From Flectobacillus sp. BAB-3569 (GTDB taxonomy: Bacteria > Bacteroidota > Bacteroidia > Cytophagales > Spirosomataceae), in NCBI RefSeq assembly GCF_002270355.1, contig NZ_NJFZ01000042.1, forward strand, positions 98,948 to 162,947: a DNA stretch of 64,000 nt. Reading direction: 5' to 3'. The notes beneath the pieces were generated by a model that worked only from the letters and a program-made list of their open reading frames with translations, ran no database searches and was not told where the DNA came from. The translations under genes and the position numbers were made by a program. Position 1 is the stretch's first letter, and each line of letters starts with the position of its first letter. Below, piece after piece: positions 45,173 to 52,552 of this stretch.

Positions 45173-45287
45173 GGATTTTGATGATTGAAATAATTAAAAT
45201 TCCTAGTTCTGCTCTATCGCACAGACGCCAATCTTTTTAGATAGCTCAGAACTCAATCAAGGAGCCGACGCATAGTCGGCTTTTTTT
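45173..45287 (+). ncRNA. Candidate antisense small RNA opposite the susC leader
   Basis: About 115 bases from the predicted start after the TATATTTG element to the end of a perfect terminator hairpin (45263-45269 with 45275-45281, then six T). Between them, 45205-45218 pairs with 45240-45253 (14 positions, two mismatched). The T-run is on the plus side only, so the terminator serves plus-strand transcription, for which no protein gene exists here. Bacteroides species are known to encode antisense RNAs at susC leaders (DonS-type), which supports the reading. Alternatively the structures belong to the susC mRNA leader. Confidence 0.55.
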
Positions 45288-45388
45288 GTTTGGTTAGCTG
45301 GAGTTTTGAAGCAAAGAATTCATAATTAATGTTTAGATATGTTAGCGTAAAATATGACTATGATTAATAATAAAATTGGGCAAACAGC

Positions 45389-46438
45389 CTAGTGGTTTGG
45401 TGTGATTCTTACTTCTTTTCCATTGATTTCAAAATCAAAGCCTGAAGTAAACCCAACACCAGTCAGAACATTTTCGAGAGACTCGTCATAAAACTCACCA
45501 CTGTATCTTCCTTTCAATTTTAGGGATGAATCAACTGTAATTTTTACCCCATACCAAGCTTCAATTTTGGATAAAACACTTGGCATATCCTCCTTAGAAA
45601 AGTACAATATGTTATCTTTCCAAGCGACCTCAGATTTCAGGTCAAACGAACTAACTTCAATCTGCTTTTGAGCTTCATGCCAGACTCCCATTTTACTAGG
45701 AGTAAGTATTTCGGATTGATGGTTTTCAACTACACTCATACTTACTTTTCCTGTTCTTACTGCAACTTTGCCAGTAACGTCCTTTTCAAAATCATTTACC
45801 GAAAAACTTGTTCCCAAAACTCTAGTTCTCAAATGTTTTGATTGTACGACAAAGGGTTTTTGAGGATTTTTGACAACCTCAAAAAATGCCTGTCCATTCA
45901 ACTCCACTTTTCTAATAGAATCTTGAAAATCAGAATTATAAGTAATAGAACTTCCTCCTTGAAGCGTTACAATTGAGCCATCAGGAAGTATTACCTTAAT
46001 TCTTTCACCAGGATTGGCTCCGTAAAACTGTTTATTCCCAAGCGTCAAAACAGAAGTCATCAAACGCTCCTTAGTAAATTCTGTCTGAAAAGAATAGATA
46101 ATACCAATAACCACAGACGCAGCCACCCACCAGAATCGTTTTATATTATTTTTAAATATTGAGATAGTATGTAGCTTCTCTGTTTCAGAATTTTGTGCAA
46201 CTGTCGATTTGATACTCTCAAACATCGCATCAAGTTCTTGTTTGTCTAAATGATACTGATGCTTGTAAGCAAGATTTTGAATAATGCTTTTGGCAAGGTC
46301 AAACGTCTCTTTTTTGTCAGGATTATTTAAAAGCCAATTGTTCCAAAACTCGTTTGAAACATCATCTGGCTCTTTTACCCATTTTACAAATGAAGAGTTA
46401 CTCAGAAATTGCTCTATATTGGGTTGATTCGATTCCAT
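45389..46438 (-). CDS. FecR-family anti-sigma factor
   Basis: 349 residues. A cytoplasmic N-terminus (about 1-100) binds sigma; it has a WVKEPDDVSNEFWNNWLLNNPDKK motif typical of Bacteroidota FecR proteins. A single membrane helix lies at about 113-130 (WWVAASVVIGIIYSF). The periplasmic FecR domain shows PGERIKVILPDGSIVTLQ, GQAFFEVVKNPQKPFVVQSKHL, RVLGTSFSVNDF and the C-terminal DUF4974-like VLSKIEAWYGVKITVDSSL. It is divergent from the sigma gene and upstream of susC, whose STN domain would relay substrate status to it. Confidence 0.95.
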   Translation of the reverse strand: MESNQPNIEQFLSNSSFVKWVKEPDDVSNEFWNNWLLNNPDKKETFDLAKSIIQNLAYKHQYHLDKQELDAMFESIKSTVAQNSETEKLHTISIFKNNIKRFWWVAASVVIGIIYSFQTEFTKERLMTSVLTLGNKQFYGANPGERIKVILPDGSIVTLQGGSSITYNSDFQDSIRKVELNGQAFFEVVKNPQKPFVVQSKHLRTRVLGTSFSVNDFEKDVTGKVAVRTGKVSMSVVENHQSEILTPSKMGVWHEAQKQIEVSSFDLKSEVAWKDNILYFSKEDMPSVLSKIEAWYGVKITVDSSLKLKGRYSGEFYDESLENVLTGVGFTSGFDFEINGKEVRITPNH

Positions 46439-46630
46439 AGTTTAGTTCTTTCAAATACAGAAAGACAAAAACTCAAGGAATGACCATAGTAATCGAAGAA
46501 AAAATTTTACTTTTTTTAGAAAAATAAAATTTTTACCATTTAACATTCTGATAATGAAACATTTACATTATCAATAAAAATTATCAAATACTTTCTATTT
46601 AATAACTTTATAAATTTTTTTTGCATTTTA

Positions 46631-46663
46631 TTGAGTAGTAAATCAAAAAATATCCTACATTTG
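46631..46663 (+). promoter_or_regulatory. Promoter of the ECF sigma gene
   Basis: -33 TTG (46631-46633), 22-base spacer, -7 TACATTTG (46656-46663), an exact TAnnTTTG match. The start point would be near 46668, giving a leader of about 100 bases. No equally good promoter is visible for fecR in the 332-base divergent gap. Confidence 0.65.
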
Positions 46664-46770
46664 ACTTCAGGAATGAACTATTCCCTTTTTATTTAGTAAT
46701 AATTGTGTATGTCTGACACATATACGTTGCCCAAATGAATTAACAAGCCATATACTTTAATTAAACAGCC

Positions 46771-47376
46771 ATGAAACATCTCTCCGAAGAGCAAATTTGG
46801 AAAGCATTTAAAGATGGGAACGATGAAGCTTTAAGTTTTATCTACTATCATTATGCCCCAAAGCTATATAATTATGGCAGACAGTTTTGTGCTGAAGCAG
46901 ACCAAGTAAAGGATGCAATTCAGGATTTATTTTGCGAAATGATTCAATCAAGAGGGCGTCTAGGAGATACAACCTCGATTAAGTTTTACTTGTATGCGAG
47001 TTTGAAACGCAAATTGATGAGAGTACAGGAAAGGCAACAAAAACAATTTGCTTTTGTAGGATTAGAAGGCGGTTTTGAACTTAATATTTCGGATGGAAAT
47101 GACTTGTTTAATCAGATATTTTCAGCTGATACCAGTCAGATCATAAAAGAAGCATGTGCAAAGCTTCCCGAAAAACAACGAGAAGCTATTGCTTTATACT
47201 TTTTTGAAGGACTAAGCTATGAAGAAATTGCCCAGATTATGGCTATGACCAAAGTAAAGTCAGCGAGAGCCCTAGTCTATCGTGCCCTAGAATCACTATC
47301 TGAAGATTTGACCATCCAACAGCATGTTTCACAGACCATTACAGCTTTGTGGGCTATATGTCTAAGCACCAATTAA
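46771..47376 (+). CDS. ECF-type RNA polymerase sigma factor (FecI-like)
   Basis: 201 residues. Region 2 (about 20-95) has EALSFIYYHYAPKLYNYGRQF and VKDAIQDLFCEMIQ; region 4 (about 135-195) has LPEKQREAIALYFFEGLSYEEIAQIMAM and KSARALVYRALESLSE, the helix-turn-helix that reads -35 DNA. It pairs with the divergent FecR gene and likely activates the susC/D-GH genes in response to arabinan. It overlaps the convergent transporter gene by four bases (shared TTAA at 47373-47376). Confidence 0.94.
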   Translation: MKHLSEEQIWKAFKDGNDEALSFIYYHYAPKLYNYGRQFCAEADQVKDAIQDLFCEMIQSRGRLGDTTSIKFYLYASLKRKLMRVQERQQKQFAFVGLEGGFELNISDGNDLFNQIFSADTSQIIKEACAKLPEKQREAIALYFFEGLSYEEIAQIMAMTKVKSARALVYRALESLSEDLTIQQHVSQTITALWAICLSTN

Positions 47377-48365
47377 TGATTAGATTGTTGTGCTAGTTTT
47401 TCGCCGCGCTTACGAGCCAGATAACTTGCTCCTATAAGCTGTCCGGCATGATAAATCATAATAGGCAACAAATAAATACCAACTTCTGCACCTGCTCCAA
47501 ACAGCACTTTACTCATCACTGTACCATGCACCAATGATTTTTTAGAACCACAAAATATCGCCGTTGAGGTATCTGCTTCGTTAAACCCAAGTCGATGAGC
47601 ACACCATTTAATCAATTGATATACCACTTGGAATAGTACAATCATTCCCACAGACAACCAAATGATATTACTTATTGGTAAGGTAGCAAATATATGGTGG
47701 TCAAATGAATCACAGAAAGATTGATATACAATCAAAATAATTACAGTTTGGTCGACCATTTTTAAGGCAACTTTGTTTTTTTGTGCCCAAGCACCCCCAA
47801 ATTTATTTAAGCTCATTCCGATAATTACAGGTACGATTACTTGTAAAACCAACTTCATAAGCACATCTGTCAAATCAAAATTGCTATTGACTTGCCCCAT
47901 AAATAGCGACATCCATAACGGTGTTAACACAATACCCAACAAACTAGATAGTGTAGCATTAAAAATAGCAGAAACCACATTACCACCTGATAATGAAACC
48001 ATTACGACCGAAGATGAGACTGTCGAAGGCAAGGCTCCCAAGTAGAAAATAGCCAACCATAAAACAGGTTGCCCCATAGAATCGAACCAAGGTTTGACCA
48101 AAAGTGCTAGTACAGGAAAAAAGATAAAGGTACTACTTTGAATCAAGGTGTGTAATTTCCAATTACTGATTCCAACCAATAACTGCTTGGTATCTAGTTT
48201 CAAACCATATAAAAAGAAGGTTATGCTCACCCCATAAGTTGTTGCAAATCCCAATGCTTTATCAAGGGTCACTGCTCCCAGTTGCGGATATACATAAGCA
48301 AGAATAATCGCTCCAATCAAAGAAAGAATGAATCCATCTACTCCATATTTTGCCAAAAATTTCAT
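47373..48365 (-). CDS. Bile acid:sodium symporter family transporter
   Basis: 330 residues from the ATG at 48365. An upstream in-frame start at 48398 would add only a polar leader. It has about ten membrane helices. Motifs: LAKYGVDGFILSLIGAIILAYVYPQLG, GVSITFFLYGLKLDTKQL, AIFYLGALPSTVSSSVVMVSLSGGN (the conserved SBF crossover region), STAIFCGSKKSLVHG. This is the SBF-like (PF13593) branch, whose substrates are mostly unknown organic anions. It is divergent from ohrR with the OhrR operator in the shared promoter region, so it may be peroxide-responsive. It does not appear to belong to the arabinose locus. Confidence 0.9.
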   Translation of the reverse strand: MKFLAKYGVDGFILSLIGAIILAYVYPQLGAVTLDKALGFATTYGVSITFFLYGLKLDTKQLLVGISNWKLHTLIQSSTFIFFPVLALLVKPWFDSMGQPVLWLAIFYLGALPSTVSSSVVMVSLSGGNVVSAIFNATLSSLLGIVLTPLWMSLFMGQVNSNFDLTDVLMKLVLQVIVPVIIGMSLNKFGGAWAQKNKVALKMVDQTVIILIVYQSFCDSFDHHIFATLPISNIIWLSVGMIVLFQVVYQLIKWCAHRLGFNEADTSTAIFCGSKKSLVHGTVMSKVLFGAGAEVGIYLLPIMIYHAGQLIGASYLARKRGEKLAQQSNH

Positions 48366-48454
48366 ATTACAACAATTATCGATTTCTTGAAAAAACAAAA
48401 ATAGGGCTTCAGAGCTTTGTTTTAGAATCTTTTAGAAAATTCTAATAAAAAAGC

Positions 48455-48471
48455 TTGCAATTAAATTGCAA
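48455..48471. promoter_or_regulatory. OhrR operator
   Basis: A perfect 17-bp palindrome TTGCAATTAAATTGCAA, whose core CAATTAAATTG is identical to the OhrR box of Bacillus and relatives. A second, partial copy (ACAATTTAATTTTA) follows at 48472-48485. Confidence 0.8.
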
Positions 48472-48485
48472 ACAATTTAATTTTA
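48455..48485 (+). promoter_or_regulatory. Promoter of ohrR-ohr overlapping the operator
   Basis: TTG at 48455-48457, 20-base spacer, TAATTTTA (48478-48485; one mismatch to TAnnTTTG). The operator fills the spacer, so OhrR binding would block polymerase. Start near 48490. Confidence 0.55.
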
Positions 48486-48503
48486 CACAAAAAAAACAAA
48501 TAC

Positions 48504-48935
48504 ATGAATCAGCTCAAGTTAGAAAACCAGCTTTGTTTTCCATTTTACGCTATTTCAAGGCAAATTACTGCCTTGTATAGACCACTGCTCGAACCACTAG
48601 ACTTGACATATCCTCAATATCTCGTGTTGCTAGTGTTATGGGAACACAAAAATTTGTCTGTAAAAGAGTTAGGAAAAAAGCTGTTACTCGATAGTGGAAC
48701 TTTAACTCCACTACTAAAGCGTATGGAACAAGATGGCTTAGTAAATCGACAACGTGACAAAGCGGACGAAAGAGTCGTATTTGTAAGCCTAACAAATAAG
48801 GGTATTGAACTTGAAAATGAAGCAAAAGATATCCCCTTCAAATTAGCCTCATGTTTGGCACTTTCAATGGAAGAATTCTTTAGTTTAAAAGCTCAATTAG
48901 ATAAGCTAATGGAGACAACCTCAGCTTTAAAATAA
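48504..48935 (+). CDS. ohrR: MarR-family organic-peroxide sensor OhrR
   Basis: 143 residues, normal for MarR/OhrR. The redox cysteine C11 sits in the family's N-terminal LENQLCFPFYAISRQITALY (split here: LENQLCFPFY). The tyrosines that stabilise its sulfenate are in the following helix. Winged helix: LTYPQYLVLLVLWEHKNLSVKELGKKL, LDSGTLTPLLKRMEQDGLVNRQRDKADERVV. Only one N-terminal cysteine is visible, so it is probably the one-Cys type that is inactivated by mixed disulfide. The ohr gene follows 84 bases later on the same strand. Confidence 0.95.
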   Translation: MNQLKLENQLCFPFYAISRQITALYRPLLEPLDLTYPQYLVLLVLWEHKNLSVKELGKKLLLDSGTLTPLLKRMEQDGLVNRQRDKADERVVFVSLTNKGIELENEAKDIPFKLASCLALSMEEFFSLKAQLDKLMETTSALK

Positions 48936-49019
48936 CAGAAAAATACAATTTTAATATAAATCTATAAATCAACTATTGCTCTAATTAGTATGCTAATTGA
49001 GCAACAAAATTATACAATC

Positions 49020-49436
49020 ATGCAAGCATTATATCAGGCGTCAGCCACAGCGACAGGTGGTCGCAACGGACAGGTAAAATCTTCAGACGGAGTATTGGAT
49101 TTGGAAGTAAGAATGCCAAAAGAATTAGGAGGAACAGGAGGAGCATTCACAAATCCTGAACAACTTTTTGCGGCAGGCTATTCAGCATGTTTTGATAGTG
49201 CACTGAACCTTGTGATCAGAATGCAAAAAATTACTACTGGTACAACTACTGTAACAGCTGAAGTTGCTATCGGCAAAAATGATGCTGGAGGTTTTGGACT
49301 AGCAACAACATTAAAAGTACATATTCCTGGCGTAGAAAGAGAGGTAGCACAAGCATTGGTGGAAAAAGCGCATGAGGTATGTCCTTACTCAAATGCTACC
49401 AGAGGTAATATGCCTGTAACGCTAGAAATTATCTAA
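49020..49436 (+). CDS. ohr: Organic hydroperoxide resistance peroxidase Ohr
   Basis: 138 residues from the ATG at 49020; the open frame extends to 48990 but family alignment begins at MQALYQASATATGGRNG. Catalytic cysteines C57 (AAGYSACFDSALN) and C121 (EVCPYSNATRGN) and the arginine in the GGRNG loop are all present. It reduces organic hydroperoxides, using lipoylated protein as reductant in the family. It is the target gene of the adjacent ohrR. A terminator follows at 49462-49495. Confidence 0.96.
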   Translation: MQALYQASATATGGRNGQVKSSDGVLDLEVRMPKELGGTGGAFTNPEQLFAAGYSACFDSALNLVIRMQKITTGTTTVTAEVAIGKNDAGGFGLATTLKVHIPGVEREVAQALVEKAHEVCPYSNATRGNMPVTLEII

Positions 49437-49461
49437 GCATTGCAGTTTTATTTTTTTTCGG

Positions 49462-49500
49462 AAAGTCTGATCAGCACACAAGTTGGTCAGACTTTTTGTC
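49462..49500 (+). terminator. Terminator of ohr
   Basis: 12-bp stem with one G-U pair (49462-49473 with 49484-49495), followed by TTGTCTTT; 26 bases after the ohr stop. Confidence 0.85.
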
Positions 49501-49598
49501 TTTAAGGTTGGTGGTCGTTTGGACTTATGTATTTTTCTATTATTTTTACAAGACAATAACGAGCATTGTAGCCTTGTAAAATTTTCTAAACTATCACG

Positions 49599-50312
49599 AT
49601 GAAGAAGTATATTGCCTACCTGAGAGTTTCAACCAAAGGACAGGAACGCTCAGGCTTGGGACTAGAAGCACAGCGAGCCATCATTTATCATTATGCAAAC
49701 CTTGATAAGATTGAAGTTGCACAAGAGTACATCGAAGCTGAATCGGGTAAAGAGATAGACAACCGCCCGATGCTTCAATCAGCAATTGCAGATTGTTTGA
49801 ATGATAAAGATGCTTTTTTGATAGTTGCCAAATTGGATAGACTTAGCCGTGACGTAAAAGATACTTTTGATATTTTAGAGAAAGTTCGAGGGAAATTTGT
49901 AAGTTGTGACATTCCTACCCAAAACGGAGTTTTGGATACCTTCACGTTAGCAGTTTTTGCAGGTTTGGCGCAGCGTGAACGTGAACTGATTAGCATCCGA
50001 ACCAAAGCAGCCTTGCAGGCGAAGAAGAATCGGGGCGTGAAATTAGGTAAACCTGAAAATTTTACAAATGAATCAAGAGCCGTGGGAGCCGCATCAACAA
50101 AACAAAAAGCCTTAAAAAATTTAAACAATCGCTTGGCTTCGGCCTTAATTGAAAGATTCGACCGAGGATTGTACACCCTTCAACAAATTGCAGATGAACT
50201 AAATTCGAAAGGGTTTAGGACCTCGAAGGGAAAATTGTTTCACCCTACTACCGTAAAAAGATTAATTGAGCGCCGAAAAGTACCTGTTTCAAGCATTTTG
50301 AAGGCGTCGTAG
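49599..50312 (+). CDS. Serine recombinase (resolvase/invertase family)
   Basis: 237 residues. Catalytic domain with nucleophile S11 in AYLRVSTKGQERSGLGLEAQ (active arginine region VAKLDRLSRDVKDTFDILE, and LAVFAGLAQRERELIS). C-terminal helix-turn-helix: ERFDRGLYTLQQIADELNSKGFRTSKGKLFHPTTVKRL (split: TLQQIADELNSKGF and FHPTTVKRLIER). Length fits small resolvases, not large phage integrases. No transposase, inverted terminal repeats or cargo genes are visible, so it may be a lone inversion or resolution enzyme. Short direct and inverted repeats lie at its 3' end. Confidence 0.9.
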   Translation: MKKYIAYLRVSTKGQERSGLGLEAQRAIIYHYANLDKIEVAQEYIEAESGKEIDNRPMLQSAIADCLNDKDAFLIVAKLDRLSRDVKDTFDILEKVRGKFVSCDIPTQNGVLDTFTLAVFAGLAQRERELISIRTKAALQAKKNRGVKLGKPENFTNESRAVGAASTKQKALKNLNNRLASALIERFDRGLYTLQQIADELNSKGFRTSKGKLFHPTTVKRLIERRKVPVSSILKAS

Positions 50313-50376
50313 GTAGCTTATTGTAAGGCGTCGTGGGCTGTTTTAGAGAATAATCAATTCTCAGCGCCTTCGACGC
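50301..50376. repeat. Direct and inverted repeats at the recombinase 3' end
   Basis: AAGGCGTCGT occurs at 50301-50310 and 50325-50334 (24-base spacing). GCGTCG at the second copy is inverted as CGACGC at 50371-50376. A GAGAAT...ATTCTC hairpin is at 50346-50362. This could be a recombination site or an elaborate terminator. Confidence 0.5.
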
Positions 50377-50398
50377 TTTAATTTTATGAGTGAACTTC

Positions 50399-50737
50399 CT
50401 AAAATAGAGAGAGTTGAGTACCTATCAGATGGTCTATTTGCACGCGCTTATTTCTTTCAAAATATTCAAGTGCACGAGTGAGTTCTTTTCTATTTCTACA
50501 AATTAGATACGGTTTTTTATTGTGCGGCCGTACCAGTCTAAGATCTAATTTAAAAACAGTACCAACTCCATATTTTTGACGAAGTTTTCTGCTGCACTCA
50601 ATACGAAGTGCGCTATCAGCTGTTTGTCCATCCAAAGGGCGCAATCTCACACGACCTCGCTCTAGGATAGATTCAGCAAAAACATCTAAATACCAAATAG
50701 GTTGTTCGTTAAAAAGTGAATATCTCATCGGATTCAA
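50399..50737 (-). CDS. Small hypothetical basic protein
   Basis: 112 residues, convergent with the recombinase. Basic and soluble (ESILERGRVRLRPLDGQTADS, ECSRKLRQKYGVGTVFKLDLRL, NRKELTRALEYFERNKR). No membrane segment, signal or known motif. Basic character and single-domain size allow a nucleic-acid-binding role, but that is a guess. It lies beside a recombinase, which may mean it belongs to an accessory element. Confidence 0.55.
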   Translation of the reverse strand: MNPMRYSLFNEQPIWYLDVFAESILERGRVRLRPLDGQTADSALRIECSRKLRQKYGVGTVFKLDLRLVRPHNKKPYLICRNRKELTRALEYFERNKRVQIDHLIGTQLSLF

Positions 50738-51068
50738 TCAAAATTACCGAGTTGGCAAACTCAAACCAAACTGTCAGAAAGATACTAATTTTTTCAATAG
50801 CTTGTATTTCTCAAAAACTCAAGAAAAGTCAAATCAAGATGATTAGGTAATAATGAATTCACAAATAATTTTGCCTACCTAAGTTCCCGAATAATAATTC
50901 TGAGTAAAAATTAATCAATTTATGTAGTAAATAATATCCATGATGTCCTTTTAATAATATTACAAAAATTTGATACATACATGATCAAGACGAAAACGTT
51001 ACCGACAACGATTGCATAAAAAAAATATTCATCCTCGTTGGAATAATTTGAATACTATCCTAATTTAG

Positions 51069-51239
51069 TTGTCAAATTTGCGGTAATATATTACTTTTAC
51101 ATAAAATTCCTATTTTCCTGTACAACAGGTAATTCTTGTGATTTTGAAAGCTCATTGAGCTAGAACATATTATCATAGTTTTTATAGAAAATTGGGTGTA
51201 GTTACTGGCACTATAATATTTATGGTGTCAGTTTTTTTT
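51069..51239 (+). ncRNA. Candidate small RNA with promoter and terminator in a 592-base gene-free gap
   Basis: TTG (51069-51071), 20-base spacer, TACTTTTA (51092-51099, one mismatch to TAnnTTTG) would start RNA near 51104. Three hairpins follow: CCTG/CAGG (about 51117-51129), AGCTC/GAGCT (about 51149-51161) and a strong terminal stem (51205-51215 with 51221-51231, two G-U pairs), then eight T. The gap 50738-51329 holds no protein gene. It could instead be a transcription-attenuating leader of the acyl-CoA dehydrogenase operon 90 bases downstream. The rest of the gap shows nothing I can support. Confidence 0.5.
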
Positions 51240-51329
51240 GTGCCTATGCTAAAGTGATTATTCTCATTTCAAGAAAATATTAAACTTTTCTTTGTAAATT
51301 CCTTTCAAAATTCACTTTGAAAAAAATAT

Positions 51330-52541
51330 ATGAACTTCTCCCATGCCCCAAAAACCCTTGACTTAATTCAAAAAGTTGAGCACTTCGTCCATGAACACAT
51401 TTTACCTATTGAGGAAAAATTTCGTGAACAACCCTTTATCTCAAATCCTAGTTTTCGTGAATGGTCTCTCGATGAAGAAATTGAGTCCTTAAAAACCTTA
51501 GCTAAATCTCAAGGATTGTGGAATCTTTTCTTACCAGAAATTAGTGGCTTGAGTAATGTTGAATATGCACCCCTTGCCGAAGCGATGGGATATTCATTAT
51601 TAGCTCCAGAAGTTTTTAACTGTAATGCTCCCGATACAGGCAATATGGAAGTACTCTGGAAATATGGTACTACAGAACAAAAAGAAGAATGGCTCAAACC
51701 ACTCTTGGAGGGCTCTATCCGTTCTGTTTTTTGTATGACCGAACCAGAAGTTGCATCAAGCGATGCAACCAACATGAAGGCTACAATTGAAGACAAAGGC
51801 GACTATTTATTAGTCAATGGAACCAAATGGTGGAGTACAGGAATCGGACACCCTAATTGTAAAATTGCTATTTTTATGGGTTTATCAAATCCCGAAGCAG
51901 CCAAACACGCCCAGCACTCTATGGTACTCATTCCACTAGATACTGAAGGTGTAACCATCAAAAGAATGTTGCCTGTATTTGGCACTTATGACCCACCGTA
52001 TGGTCATGGGGAAGTAAGTTTCGAAAACGTAAAAGTACCAAAATCAAATCTTATTGGCGGACTAGGAAAAGGATTTGAAATAGCACAGGGACGTCTCGGG
52101 CCTGGTCGAATCCATCACTGTATGCGTGTGATTGGAGCAAGTGAGCGAGCATTACAACTGATGATAGAAAGAGGAAAATCTCGAACAGCCTTTGGCAAAT
52201 CGCTTATTGAACTCGGTGGAAATACTGATATCATCGCCAATGCCCGTATGGAAATCGATATGGCAAGATTACTTGTAATGAAAACTGCCTTTTTGCTAGA
52301 TACTTTTGGTATCAAGGGCACCTTGAGTGAGGTATCACAAATTAAAGTAGTTGCACCCACTATTGCTTGCAAAATCATAGATCAAGCAATGCAACTATTT
52401 GGAGGTAAAGGGCTTAGCAATGACACCCCGCTCGCCGGACTATATGCGTATGCAAGAACTTTGAGATTGGCCGATGGCCCTGATGAAGTTCATAGAAATG
52501 TTGTAGCTAAATTGGAATTGAAAAAGTACCGTGAATCATAA
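51330..52541 (+). CDS. Acyl-CoA dehydrogenase (ACAD10/11-like)
   Basis: 403 residues, standard ACAD length. N-terminal helical domain; FAD/beta domain with VFCMTEPEVASSDATNMKATIEDKGDYLLVNG and WWSTGIGHPNCK; C-terminal helices with FGKSLIELGGNTDIIANARMEIDMARLL and LFGGKGLSNDTPLAGLYAYARTLRLADGPDEVHRN (motifs split here). The LADGPDEVH end is typical of the ACAD10/11 branch. It is followed 11 bases later by a phosphotransferase, the same pairing as the fused eukaryotic ACAD10/11 proteins, which act on 4-phosphorylated acyl-CoA. Confidence 0.9.
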   Translation: MNFSHAPKTLDLIQKVEHFVHEHILPIEEKFREQPFISNPSFREWSLDEEIESLKTLAKSQGLWNLFLPEISGLSNVEYAPLAEAMGYSLLAPEVFNCNAPDTGNMEVLWKYGTTEQKEEWLKPLLEGSIRSVFCMTEPEVASSDATNMKATIEDKGDYLLVNGTKWWSTGIGHPNCKIAIFMGLSNPEAAKHAQHSMVLIPLDTEGVTIKRMLPVFGTYDPPYGHGEVSFENVKVPKSNLIGGLGKGFEIAQGRLGPGRIHHCMRVIGASERALQLMIERGKSRTAFGKSLIELGGNTDIIANARMEIDMARLLVMKTAFLLDTFGIKGTLSEVSQIKVVAPTIACKIIDQAMQLFGGKGLSNDTPLAGLYAYARTLRLADGPDEVHRNVVAKLELKKYRES

Positions 52542-52552
52542 ATGGACTGAGA

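Noticed and set aside
49599..50737. Complete transposon or prophage
   Set aside because: No transposase partner, terminal inverted repeats or phage genes were found.
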